Below, piece after piece: positions 6,611 through 12,867 of a stretch of DNA of 13,121 nucleotides. The notes below the pieces were generated by a model that saw only the letters and a list, made by a program, of their open reading frames with translations, made no database searches and had not been told where the DNA came from. The stretch's first letter is position 1. Each line of letters starts with the position of its first letter. The translations under genes and the position numbers were made by a program. Source of the DNA: an uncultured Bacteroidia bacterium (lineage in GTDB: Bacteria; Bacteroidota; Bacteroidia; Bacteroidales; UBA932); NCBI GenBank assembly GCA_902766985.1, contig CACXFP010000081.1:1-13121 (forward strand), written 5' to 3'.

Positions 6611-7876
6611 ATGACAGAAGACAGGTTCAACGATTTCGACCTTGAAGTGAGGTCGCTTATGGAAAACGCACGGGAGGAAGTCCCTTCCCGCGTGTGGGAT
6701 TCCATATCCGGCTCTCTTGACAGGATTGAGACCCGCAGGAAAACGGTTTCCCTGTGGTGGAAGCGCACGGCGGCAGGAATCGCCGCCGCAGCCGCCATAG
6801 CCGCGGGCGTCTTCTTCACCGGCACTCCGCACAATTCTAACATTCAACATATTACCGAGGGGAAAACCATCGCAGAGACTGTGCAGGACCCTCAAAACAA
6901 CACAGTTCAGCAAGAAGAACCTTTCCGGATTGTCGAGGCTCCCAAGGGAGGGAAATCCCTTGTCGCCCAGACATTGCCCGAAAGTGATTCAAAACCAGTA
7001 AAGACGTTCAAGGCCGAGGGCCCGGAAGCAAAGATTCCGGCCCCGGCTGAAAATGTCTCTTCCATGGAAAAAGACGTCGCTCCGTCAACGGCTCCCGAAA
7101 GACAGGGAACCCCGGCCGGAACGGACATCCAAGGGGACGTCCGTAAGCAGACCGGGATTTCCGATGCCGGAGAGGCAGACCCCTTTGCCGCCATGGAATT
7201 CCAGGACAGCAGGCGCCGCAAGGCTGGGAAAGTATCCCTCACCGCAGGCAGCAACTTCGAGAGCAACAGCCTCGATGCTTCGGGCATCAGCGTCCGTCGC
7301 CGTTTCCTGCCTGCCATCGGCCCCATGAAGACGTCCGTGACTGAACTCAGCGAATCCACTTACGGAATCCCCCTGACCTTCGGCCTCGGAGTGAGGTTCC
7401 CGGTCAGTCCCAGGGTATCCATAGGCACCGGATTACAGTATTCTATGCTTTCACGTTCATTCAGAGGTATTTATACCCCATTTGAGAACGGGATACCAGG
7501 CCCTGTGGTCACATCGGACATCAACAATTACCAGCACTACATCGGCATTCCCCTGAACGTCTACTGCAATCTTGTGAACGGCCAGTCCGTAATGCTCTAT
7601 GTTTTCGGCGGAGGCACACTTGAAAAGGGGCTTACCGACAGCTACACCATCAGGCATGAACCTTCCAACATCCATTGGTCCAGGTCCGTCAAGGGTGTCC
7701 AGGTATCGGCCGCGATAGGCCTCGGAGTCGAGTTCCGACTCGCGAAAGGTTTCGGCCTCTACATAGATCCCGCACTCAGGTACTATTTCGACTGCAACCA
7801 GCCTGAAAGCATCCGCACGAGGCAGAATCTGATGATGAACCTTGACCTGGGCCTGCGTTTCGACATAGGACGATAG
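6611..7876 (+). CDS. Dual membrane-spanning anti-sigma factor (Dma-like): cytoplasmic head, TM helix, periplasmic linker, outer-membrane beta-barrel
   Basis: A 421-residue protein with an unusual order of parts. Residues 1-50 are charged and predicted cytoplasmic, the place for sigma binding. A single Ala/Ile-rich transmembrane helix sits at about 53-70, after the basic KR at 51-52. Residues 72-205 are Pro/Glu/Ser/Thr-rich and look disordered. Residues 206-421 show alternating amphipathic strands with Gly/aromatic turns (for example YGIPLTFGLGVRF, SVMLYVFGGG) and end LDLGLRFDIGR, like a small outer-membrane barrel. There is no cleavable signal. This matches the Dma class described in Bacteroides, where one polypeptide spans both membranes and holds an ECF sigma (Das) whose loss of control alters vesiculation. 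The sigma gene lies one base upstream. The barrel ligand and release mechanism are unknown. A plain membrane-anchored porin-like protein is the alternative. Confidence 0.8.
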   Translation: MTEDRFNDFDLEVRSLMENAREEVPSRVWDSISGSLDRIETRRKTVSLWWKRTAAGIAAAAAIAAGVFFTGTPHNSNIQHITEGKTIAETVQDPQNNTVQQEEPFRIVEAPKGGKSLVAQTLPESDSKPVKTFKAEGPEAKIPAPAENVSSMEKDVAPSTAPERQGTPAGTDIQGDVRKQTGISDAGEADPFAAMEFQDSRRRKAGKVSLTAGSNFESNSLDASGISVRRRFLPAIGPMKTSVTELSESTYGIPLTFGLGVRFPVSPRVSIGTGLQYSMLSRSFRGIYTPFENGIPGPVVTSDINNYQHYIGIPLNVYCNLVNGQSVMLYVFGGGTLEKGLTDSYTIRHEPSNIHWSRSVKGVQVSAAIGLGVEFRLAKGFGLYIDPALRYYFDCNQPESIRTRQNLMMNLDLGLRFDIGR

Positions 7877-7916
7877 TCTTTTCCCAAAAGAAACCTCCCG
7901 TTTCCAAAAGAAAGAC
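7876..7916. repeat. Interleaved repeat and dyad behind the Dma-like gene
   Basis: Immediately after the stop codon a 13-base near-repeat occurs twice with a period of 20 bases (TTCCCAAAAGAAA at 7881-7893, TTTCCAAAAGAAA at 7901-7913). The same stretch can fold: GTCTTT at 7876-7881 pairs with AAAGAC at 7911-7916, and GAAAC (7890-7894) pairs with GTTTC (7900-7904). No function is assigned; it could be a protein-binding site or an RNA fold at the 3' end. Confidence 0.4.
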
Positions 7917-7936
7917 AAAATATTTATTCCATACCC

Positions 7937-7970
7937 CCGGAAGAGAAGAAATCCTCTTCCGGCTTTTTTG
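7937..7970 (+). terminator. Rho-independent terminator after the sigma/anti-sigma operon
   Basis: A perfect 9-bp stem CCGGAAGAG (7937-7945) / CTCTTCCGG (7954-7962) with an 8-base loop is followed by CTTTTTTG and a second run CTTTTTC. It should end the sigma/anti-sigma transcript 60 bases after the Dma-like stop and separates it from the lipoprotein gene at 8010. Confidence 0.88.
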
Positions 7971-8009
7971 CTTTTTCACTACCTTGGAAACCCGACAAAG
8001 ACCTGACAT

Positions 8010-9251
8010 ATGAAAACTTCACTCACCTTACTCATCACCGCGGGCGCAATCCTGCCCGCCATGCTCTCCTTCTGCGCAAAGGAACCCGTCCCAGGAAGAG
8101 ACAGCCAAGAGAACGACGGGACAGAAAGCCCGGCGGCCAATGTCCGTCTCGACACCACCATCATCGTCACCGGGGTCGAATTCCCGGAAGGATACGACTG
8201 GAAAAGGGATACCGCCTACGGTACCATCGACTGCAAGATAGTCATGTTCAAAAACTGGGAAAGGGTGATGACCGTCCCCGCCGGGGAGTCGGACCCGGCC
8301 TGTGGCGATCCCGACATGCACCGGATCGTGGACGGAAGCCTCTACACAGAGTATTCCTCGCCTCTGGAAACCATCCTGACCCGCGATGGAAAGCTCCTAT
8401 TCTCCTTTCCCGGAAGGGAGCTCGTCTGCGGCATGGTCACAGACGGGGAAGGACTGTGGATGCTTGGCCAGGACAGGGACGGAAAAGGATTCACCCTCAG
8501 GAAGGACGGAAAAGAAATAATGCGTTCGGAGAATGGCATCATCCCCGGCAGGATGGACAGTCCCCTGCTCCCGACGGGAGCTCTGTACAAGGACGGGGAC
8601 CGGCTGTGTTTTGCCTGGAAGACGGTGGAGATCGTAGGGGTGGCGAAAAAAACCGACTGGCATCTTTACTGCGACGGGGAGGTGACGGACATCCCGTACA
8701 GCCAGTCCTCAGGGGAGGTATGTGATATCCGGATGGCCGGGGGCGTCCTATGTATGATAACGGCAAAAAGGGCTTCAGGCAGCCTGACATTGATTGCCGG
8801 GGATTCAGTGTATGACCTGAGGGATTCCGAACCGTTCACTACGATCGGCGGCAGGATCATCCCCAGGGAAGGAGGAGTCATGGTAACGGCCGATGTAGTT
8901 TCTGAGAAAGGGAAAGCATACTCCTGCCTCTGGGACGGGCAGGAACTGAAAACAAGGGTGAGCGGCAGCAGCGTCACATTCAGCGTATCCGGAGACAAGA
9001 TCGCAAGCGTCAGCTGTGAAGAAGACGGATCGGTTTACATGGTGAACGGACTTCCTGGGAACCTGCATCCGGGGAAATACACCAGAATGATGTCGCCTTC
9101 CTGCCTGTGCACCGCAAGAGAATCAGTCTATCTGGCCCTCACCTCGGACAGGGGAAAGCCCTTCATCGTGAGCTCCGACGGGAAAAAGGAAGTGGACATC
9201 AACGGTTACCTTACTTCCATAACGGTCTCAATAACAGAAACCATATTTTAA
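8010..9251 (+). CDS. Hypothetical lipoprotein, possibly beta-propeller-like
   Basis: A 413-residue protein of no family I can name. The N-terminus has a signal with candidate lipid cysteine Cys22 (LSFC at 19-22); Phe at -1 is atypical of a lipobox, so lipidation is probable rather than certain. The mature part opens with a polar, acidic stretch (PGRDSQENDGTESP) and then runs as short beta-rich segments with repeated DG turns (VDGSLY, TRDGKLLF, TDGEGLWML, RKDGKEIM, YKDGDRLCF, EEDGSVYMV, SSDGKKEV), the look of a propeller of WD/Kelch-like or YVTN-like sheets. No catalytic motif is seen. It follows the sigma/anti-sigma operon in the same direction but behind a strong terminator, so it needs its own promoter. 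TACCTTGG at 7980-7987 is one mismatch from a -7 box. It could be a regulon member of the adjacent sigma factor; that is inference only. Confidence 0.7.
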   Translation: MKTSLTLLITAGAILPAMLSFCAKEPVPGRDSQENDGTESPAANVRLDTTIIVTGVEFPEGYDWKRDTAYGTIDCKIVMFKNWERVMTVPAGESDPACGDPDMHRIVDGSLYTEYSSPLETILTRDGKLLFSFPGRELVCGMVTDGEGLWMLGQDRDGKGFTLRKDGKEIMRSENGIIPGRMDSPLLPTGALYKDGDRLCFAWKTVEIVGVAKKTDWHLYCDGEVTDIPYSQSSGEVCDIRMAGGVLCMITAKRASGSLTLIAGDSVYDLRDSEPFTTIGGRIIPREGGVMVTADVVSEKGKAYSCLWDGQELKTRVSGSSVTFSVSGDKIASVSCEEDGSVYMVNGLPGNLHPGKYTRMMSPSCLCTARESVYLALTSDRGKPFIVSSDGKKEVDINGYLTSITVSITETIF

Positions 9252-9286
9252 ACAAAGGTTTGCAGAACTCAATATTTTTGTTTAAA
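9247..9286. promoter_or_regulatory. Inverted repeat across the lacI-family promoter (candidate operator)
   Basis: TTTAAACAAA (9247-9256) and its exact reverse complement TTTGTTTAAA (9277-9286) are separated by 20 bases, with centres 30 bases apart. The left arm covers the stop codon of the lipoprotein gene and the right arm overlaps the -7 box of the LacI-family gene. A smaller dyad CAAA-GG-TTTG (9253-9262) is nested in it. The position suits autoregulation; a weak 3' hairpin is the alternative, since no T-run follows. Confidence 0.45.
9273..9280 (+). promoter_or_regulatory. -7 box for the LacI-family gene
   Basis: TATTTTTG is an exact TAnnTTTG match 31 bases before the ATG at 9312. A TTTG at 9259-9262 is only 10 bases upstream, too close to be a normal -33 element. 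Confidence 0.6.
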
Positions 9287-9311
9287 GTTGCAATTGGAAA
9301 CATGAATCCGA

Positions 9312-10328
9312 ATGAGTAAAGTAACTATTATAGATATAGCGGAGGCATTGGGAATCACCCCCTCCACGGTATCAAGAGCCCTTGGAGGGAATCCATACGT
9401 AAAAGAATCCACCAGGAAGGCGGTACAAGATAAGGCCAAGGAACTTGGATATGAACGGAATATCATCGCTTCGAACCTCAGGAGCGGCAAGACTTCTACA
9501 GTAGGTATCGTCATCCCCAGGATCCACAGGAACTTCTTCAGCATTATCATCAGCGCGGCGGAATCCGTACTGTACGACGCCGGCTATTCGGTGGTGATCT
9601 GCCAGTCCCATGAGAAAGAAGAGGATGAGATCCGCGCATTGAAGACTCTCACCGGGAGCCGCGTGGGAGGAATTCTCATTTCCCATTCCTTAAGCACGAA
9701 GAGCGGCAAGGGTATCATGGAATCAGTGGGCAGGGACGTCAAACTGGTGCAGTTCGACCGTGTCTTCCATGACATCCCCGGCTCCACCATCACCAACGAT
9801 GACTCCAACGGAGCCTACAACGCAACCATGCACCTGATCAAAAACGGATACACCCGTATCGGGGCCTTCTCCGGCTATCAGGGTACGGACATCTACATAG
9901 AACGTTACGACGGATACAAAAGGGCTCTGGAGCATGCAGGGATCCCGCTAGACGAGAGCATCGTATTCCCGGGTTTCATCGACAGGGAGGCCGGCTATGC
10001 CAGCGCGGCCAAAGCCCTGGAAAGAGGTTGCGATGCCTTATACTGCACCGGTGACTATTCTGCTCTCGGAGCAATGGATTACTTAAGGGAAAAAGGCATC
10101 TCCATTCCGAAGGAATTCGGACTCGTAGGCACAGCTAATGAGGACTTTACGTCCCTTATCTCCCCTTCCCTGACCTCGACGGAACAGAACCCCAGGGAAA
10201 TAGGCGAAAAAGCAGCCCTGGCCATAATCAGGCTGATGAGAGGAGAGACCTCCGGGGAGGATATCGTAGTGAAAACCAAACTGATCCCTCGGGAATCCTC
10301 CGACAGGAAAGGCTCTCTGCATAAATGA
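9312..10328 (+). CDS. LacI/PurR-family transcriptional regulator
   Basis: A 338-residue full-length LacI-family repressor. The N-terminal helix-turn-helix and hinge (residues about 2-58) contain TIIDIAEALGITPSTVSRAL, followed by YVKESTRKAV and the hinge around NIIASNLRSGKT. The remainder is a periplasmic-binding-protein-like sensor with the usual STVGIVIPRI start, the NDD at about 160-162, and the SLTSTEQNPREIGEKAA dimer segment. It would bind a sugar or sugar acid and control transport or catabolism genes. The KDG pathway genes 0.6-3.5 kb downstream make a uronate regulator plausible, but the ligand cannot be read from the sequence. The stop overlaps the next ATG (ATGA at 10325-10328), so the regulator and the NlpC/P60 lipoprotein are made from one mRNA. 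Confidence 0.93.
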   Translation: MSKVTIIDIAEALGITPSTVSRALGGNPYVKESTRKAVQDKAKELGYERNIIASNLRSGKTSTVGIVIPRIHRNFFSIIISAAESVLYDAGYSVVICQSHEKEEDEIRALKTLTGSRVGGILISHSLSTKSGKGIMESVGRDVKLVQFDRVFHDIPGSTITNDDSNGAYNATMHLIKNGYTRIGAFSGYQGTDIYIERYDGYKRALEHAGIPLDESIVFPGFIDREAGYASAAKALERGCDALYCTGDYSALGAMDYLREKGISIPKEFGLVGTANEDFTSLISPSLTSTEQNPREIGEKAALAIIRLMRGETSGEDIVVKTKLIPRESSDRKGSLHK

Positions 10329-10939
10329 GGACAGGTCCGATAAAATACCTCCTGGCAGCAGCCTTTCTCTGCACGGGAGCTGTTTCCTGCTCCATCTTCA
10401 AAAATCCTTCCCGGGCAGACTCCCGGACTGCACCGGTACACATGAAAAAATCCGGTAAAACCGACACGGGCGTACCTTCTCCTGTTCCCGTTAAAAGGAC
10501 GGAGAAACCGGCATCTCCTGTCCGGCAGAAGACGGAAGGTGAGATATTGGCCGATTCAGTCGTAACCTTTGCAAAAAGCTATCTGGGGGTAAAATACAGG
10601 TCCGGAGGCACCACCCGGGCAGGCTTCGACTGCTCCGGCCTGGTATACCTTTCTTTCTCGCATTTCGGTGTCTTCGTCCCCCGCACTTCCTCCAGCCAGT
10701 ACATGGCCAGCAAACGCATAGACATCTCGGAAATCAGGCCCGGTGACCTTGCCTTTTTCAACGGGAGACACATCGGAAACAATGTGGGTCATGTAGCCAT
10801 AATCACGGAAACGGACGGCAAGGGCAAGTTCAAGATGATCCACGCGACCGTCCAGCGGGGAGTCATGATCGACAACTTCCCGGAAGGATCGTATTATCCT
10901 CCCAGGCTTGTCGGTTTCGGCAGGGTCCTTCCTGAATGA
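10325..10939 (+). CDS. NlpC/P60-family lipoprotein (peptidoglycan endopeptidase)
   Basis: A 204-residue exported protein. The N-terminus is a lipoprotein signal with lipobox AVSC and lipid Cys22. A Pro/Lys/Thr-rich linker (about 30-70) leads to an NlpC/P60 domain at about 75-204. The catalytic triad is present: Cys103 in FDCSGL, His156 in VGHVAI, and His173 in IHATVQRGV. The family cuts the D-Glu/diaminopimelate bond of stem peptides (gamma-D-glutamyl-meso-DAP endopeptidase), and proteins of this layout resemble E. coli Spr/MepS. It is anchored in a membrane facing the periplasm. It overlaps the LacI-family gene by 4 bases, an odd partner for a cell-wall hydrolase. The end is only 8 bases from the stop of the convergent SDR gene, with no terminator hairpin between them. 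Confidence 0.92.
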   Translation: MRTGPIKYLLAAAFLCTGAVSCSIFKNPSRADSRTAPVHMKKSGKTDTGVPSPVPVKRTEKPASPVRQKTEGEILADSVVTFAKSYLGVKYRSGGTTRAGFDCSGLVYLSFSHFGVFVPRTSSSQYMASKRIDISEIRPGDLAFFNGRHIGNNVGHVAIITETDGKGKFKMIHATVQRGVMIDNFPEGSYYPPRLVGFGRVLPE

Positions 10940-10947
10940 CCGGCAAC

Positions 10948-11754
10948 CTATTTCGGCTGTTTGCCTATGTAGGCAAGTATCCCTCCATCGACATAAAGGA
11001 TGTGGCCGTTGACGAAATCGGAAGCGTCTGAAGCGAGAAAAACCGCAGGTCCCATCAGATCTTCCGGAGTGCCCCAACGGGCGGCAGGGGTCTTGGAGAC
11101 GATGAAACTGTCGAAAGGATGGCGGCTGCCGTCAGGCTGCCTCTCGCGAAGCGGTGCCGTCTGGGGAGTGGCGATGTATCCCGGTCCGATGGCGTTGCAT
11201 TGGATGTTGGCTTCTCCGTATTCGGAGCAGATGTTCCTTGTGAGCATCTTCAATCCCCCTTTGGCGGCAGCATAGGCGGAAACGGTCTCTCTTCCCAATT
11301 CAGACATCATCGAACAGATATTGATAATCTTTCCGTGACCTTTGGCTATCATCCCGGGAATCACCGCCTTGCTGACGATGAAAGGAGCCGTAAGGTCGGT
11401 GTCTATCACTTGCTTCCATTCCTCCACGGACATCTCCGTCATCGGTATTCTCTTTATGATCCCTGCATTGTTGACGAGGATATCGATAGTGCCGACCTCG
11501 CGGGCAATTGTTTCCACAAGGTCCTTTACGGCGGCTTCGTCGTTCACATCACAGAGGAATCCCCTGACATCCAGTCCCAGGGCCCGGTACTCTTCCTCCG
11601 CTTTGCGGATATGTTCCGCATTCCGGCTGTTGAAGACAACCTTGGCTCCAGCCTGGGCGAGAGCCGTGGCTATCGCCATGCCGATGCCATAAGTTCCGCC
11701 TGTCACGAGAGCCACCTTTCCATCAAGGGAGAATCGACTGAGAATATTTTCCAT
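10948..11754 (-). CDS. kduD: SDR-family oxidoreductase, KduD / gluconate 5-dehydrogenase-like
   Basis: A 268-residue classical short-chain dehydrogenase. The cofactor motif TGGTYGIG is at 18-25, NNAG at 95-98, and the active-site Ser148, Tyr161 and Lys165 (YAAAK) are intact. The segment PGYIATPQTAPLRERQ and the ending FVNGHILYVDGGILAYIGK are as in 2-dehydro-3-deoxy-D-gluconate 5-dehydrogenase (KduD) and gluconate 5-dehydrogenase. The neighbouring KDG kinase and KDPG aldolase favour a role in making KDG: either 2,5-diketo-3-deoxygluconate to KDG (with KduI, not in the window) or reduction of the alginate-derived uronate DEH. The two substrates cannot be told apart from sequence alone. The start ATG is 11754-11752, 67 bases from the divergent kdgK start. 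Its 3' end faces the NlpC/P60 gene. Confidence 0.85.
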   Translation of the reverse strand: MENILSRFSLDGKVALVTGGTYGIGMAIATALAQAGAKVVFNSRNAEHIRKAEEEYRALGLDVRGFLCDVNDEAAVKDLVETIAREVGTIDILVNNAGIIKRIPMTEMSVEEWKQVIDTDLTAPFIVSKAVIPGMIAKGHGKIINICSMMSELGRETVSAYAAAKGGLKMLTRNICSEYGEANIQCNAIGPGYIATPQTAPLRERQPDGSRHPFDSFIVSKTPAARWGTPEDLMGPAVFLASDASDFVNGHILYVDGGILAYIGKQPK

Positions 11755-11770
11755 TTCCGATTTTAATAAT

Positions 11771-11778
11771 TATCATTG
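11771..11778 (+). promoter_or_regulatory. Probable -7 box for kdgK-kdgA
   Basis: TATCATTG differs at one base from TAnnTTTG and lies 44 bases before the kdgK ATG at 11822. It is the best plus-strand candidate in the divergent gap, and the position gives a leader of about 37 bases. Confidence 0.4.
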
Positions 11779-11782
11779 TACG

Positions 11783-11796
11783 GTCAAACCATTGAC
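11783..11796. promoter_or_regulatory. Candidate operator between kduD-like and kdgK genes
   Basis: GTCAA-ACCA-TTGAC is a 5-bp inverted repeat with 4-base spacer, placed over the start region of the kduD transcript, in the 67-base gap between divergent genes. This position is suitable for one repressor controlling both directions. It does not resemble the TTTAAACAAA repeat at the LacI-family promoter, so the same protein binding both is not supported by sequence. Confidence 0.3.
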
Positions 11797-11803
11797 AAAG
11801 ATA
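11796..11803 (-). promoter_or_regulatory. -7 box for the kduD-like gene
   Basis: The minus strand reads TATCTTTG, an exact TAnnTTTG match identical to that of mdh, about 42 bases before the ATG at 11754. The start site overlaps the inverted repeat at 11783-11796. Confidence 0.6.
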
Positions 11804-11821
11804 AAAAATAAGTCTCATAAC

Positions 11822-12841
11822 ATGACAATCATCACAATGGGGGAACTGATGCTCCGTCTGGCTCCTCCGGGAAACGCCAGGTTCATCCAGGCTCCTGTCC
11901 TGAACGTGGAATTCGGCGGAGGAGAGGCCAACGTGGCTGTCAGTCTCGCGAATTACGGACATCATGCATGTTTCGTTTCCAAGCTTCCCGCCCATGAGAT
12001 CGGTCAGGCTGCAGTGAATTCCCTGAGACGCTACGGCGTGGATACTTCCTTTGTAGCAAGGGGAGGAGAACGGATCGGCATCTATTTCCAGGAAACAGGT
12101 TCTGCCATGAGACCGGGAAAGGTAATCTACGACAGGGCGCATTCGGCGATATCCGAAGCAAAGCCCGGAGACTTTGATTTCGACCGCATTTTCGAAGGGG
12201 CGGATTGGTTCCATTGGACCGGGATTACTCCGGCTCTCTCCGACGGGGCAGCGGAGCTGGTCCGCCTCGCCTGCCAGGCGGCAAAGAGGCACAATGTCAC
12301 CGTTTCTTGCGACCTCAACTTCAGGGCGAAACTCTGGACGGCAGAAAAGGCCCGGCTGGTAATGACCCCTCTCATGGAATATGTGGATGTCTGCATCGGC
12401 AATGAAGAAGATGCCCAGAAATGCCTGGGGTTCACTCCGAAGGCCGATGTCGAGGGGGGAAAGACCGAGGCAGAAGGCTACAGGGACATATTCCGCCAGA
12501 TGACGGAAAAGTTCGGATTCAAGTATACGGCTGCCACCCTGAGGGAAAGTTTCTCGGCGTCCCACAACGGATGGAAGGCCTTGATCTACGATGGAAAGGA
12601 ATTCTATGAGTCGAAGAGATACGACATCGACCCCATAGTTGACAGGGTTGGAGGGGGAGACTCTTTCTCCGGAGGCCTTATCCATGGTCTTCTGACCATG
12701 CCGTCGATGAAAGACGCCCTGGAGTTCGCCGTCGCCGCATCAGCGCTGAAGCATACCATTCCGGGCGATGTAAATCTCGTTTCCGAGGCAGAAGTACAAT
12801 CCCTCGCCGCCGGCAACGCCTCCGGCAGAATAATAAGATAA
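11822..12841 (+). CDS. kdgK: 2-dehydro-3-deoxygluconate (KDG) kinase, PfkB family
   Basis: From ATG at 11822 the protein has 339 residues; a TTG at 11792 would add a lysine-rich 10 residues and lies in the promoter region, so it is rejected. The fold is the ribokinase/PfkB type. FGGGEANVAVSLANYG (31-46) is the first PfkB signature region, and DRVGGGDSFSGG (274-285) holds the anion hole and catalytic Asp280. MGELMLRLAPPG at the N-terminus is typical of KDG kinases. The reaction is KDG plus ATP to KDPG. KDPG aldolase begins 26 bases downstream, and a KduD-like gene is divergent, so this is the middle step of uronate degradation into the Entner-Doudoroff lower branch. Fructokinase or another sugar kinase of the family is the alternative, unlikely given the context. 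Confidence 0.9.
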   Translation: MTIITMGELMLRLAPPGNARFIQAPVLNVEFGGGEANVAVSLANYGHHACFVSKLPAHEIGQAAVNSLRRYGVDTSFVARGGERIGIYFQETGSAMRPGKVIYDRAHSAISEAKPGDFDFDRIFEGADWFHWTGITPALSDGAAELVRLACQAAKRHNVTVSCDLNFRAKLWTAEKARLVMTPLMEYVDVCIGNEEDAQKCLGFTPKADVEGGKTEAEGYRDIFRQMTEKFGFKYTAATLRESFSASHNGWKALIYDGKEFYESKRYDIDPIVDRVGGGDSFSGGLIHGLLTMPSMKDALEFAVAASALKHTIPGDVNLVSEAEVQSLAAGNASGRIIR

Positions 12842-12867
12842 CGATCTGACAGTCTTTTTCTGATACC

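Noticed and set aside
7053..7328. 91-codon plus-strand frame inside the Dma-like gene (+1 frame)
   Set aside because: Proline- and arginine-rich shadow of the low-complexity linker; the main frame continues intact through it.
11119..11766. 215-codon plus-strand frame opposite the kduD-like gene
   Set aside because: Antisense to a complete SDR with all catalytic motifs; no family features of its own.
11723..12685. Long 320-codon open frame on the minus strand opposite kdgK
   Set aside because: It is exactly antisense to a PfkB kinase with intact motifs, has no recognisable domain and crosses the promoter region. High-GC codon bias explains the length.
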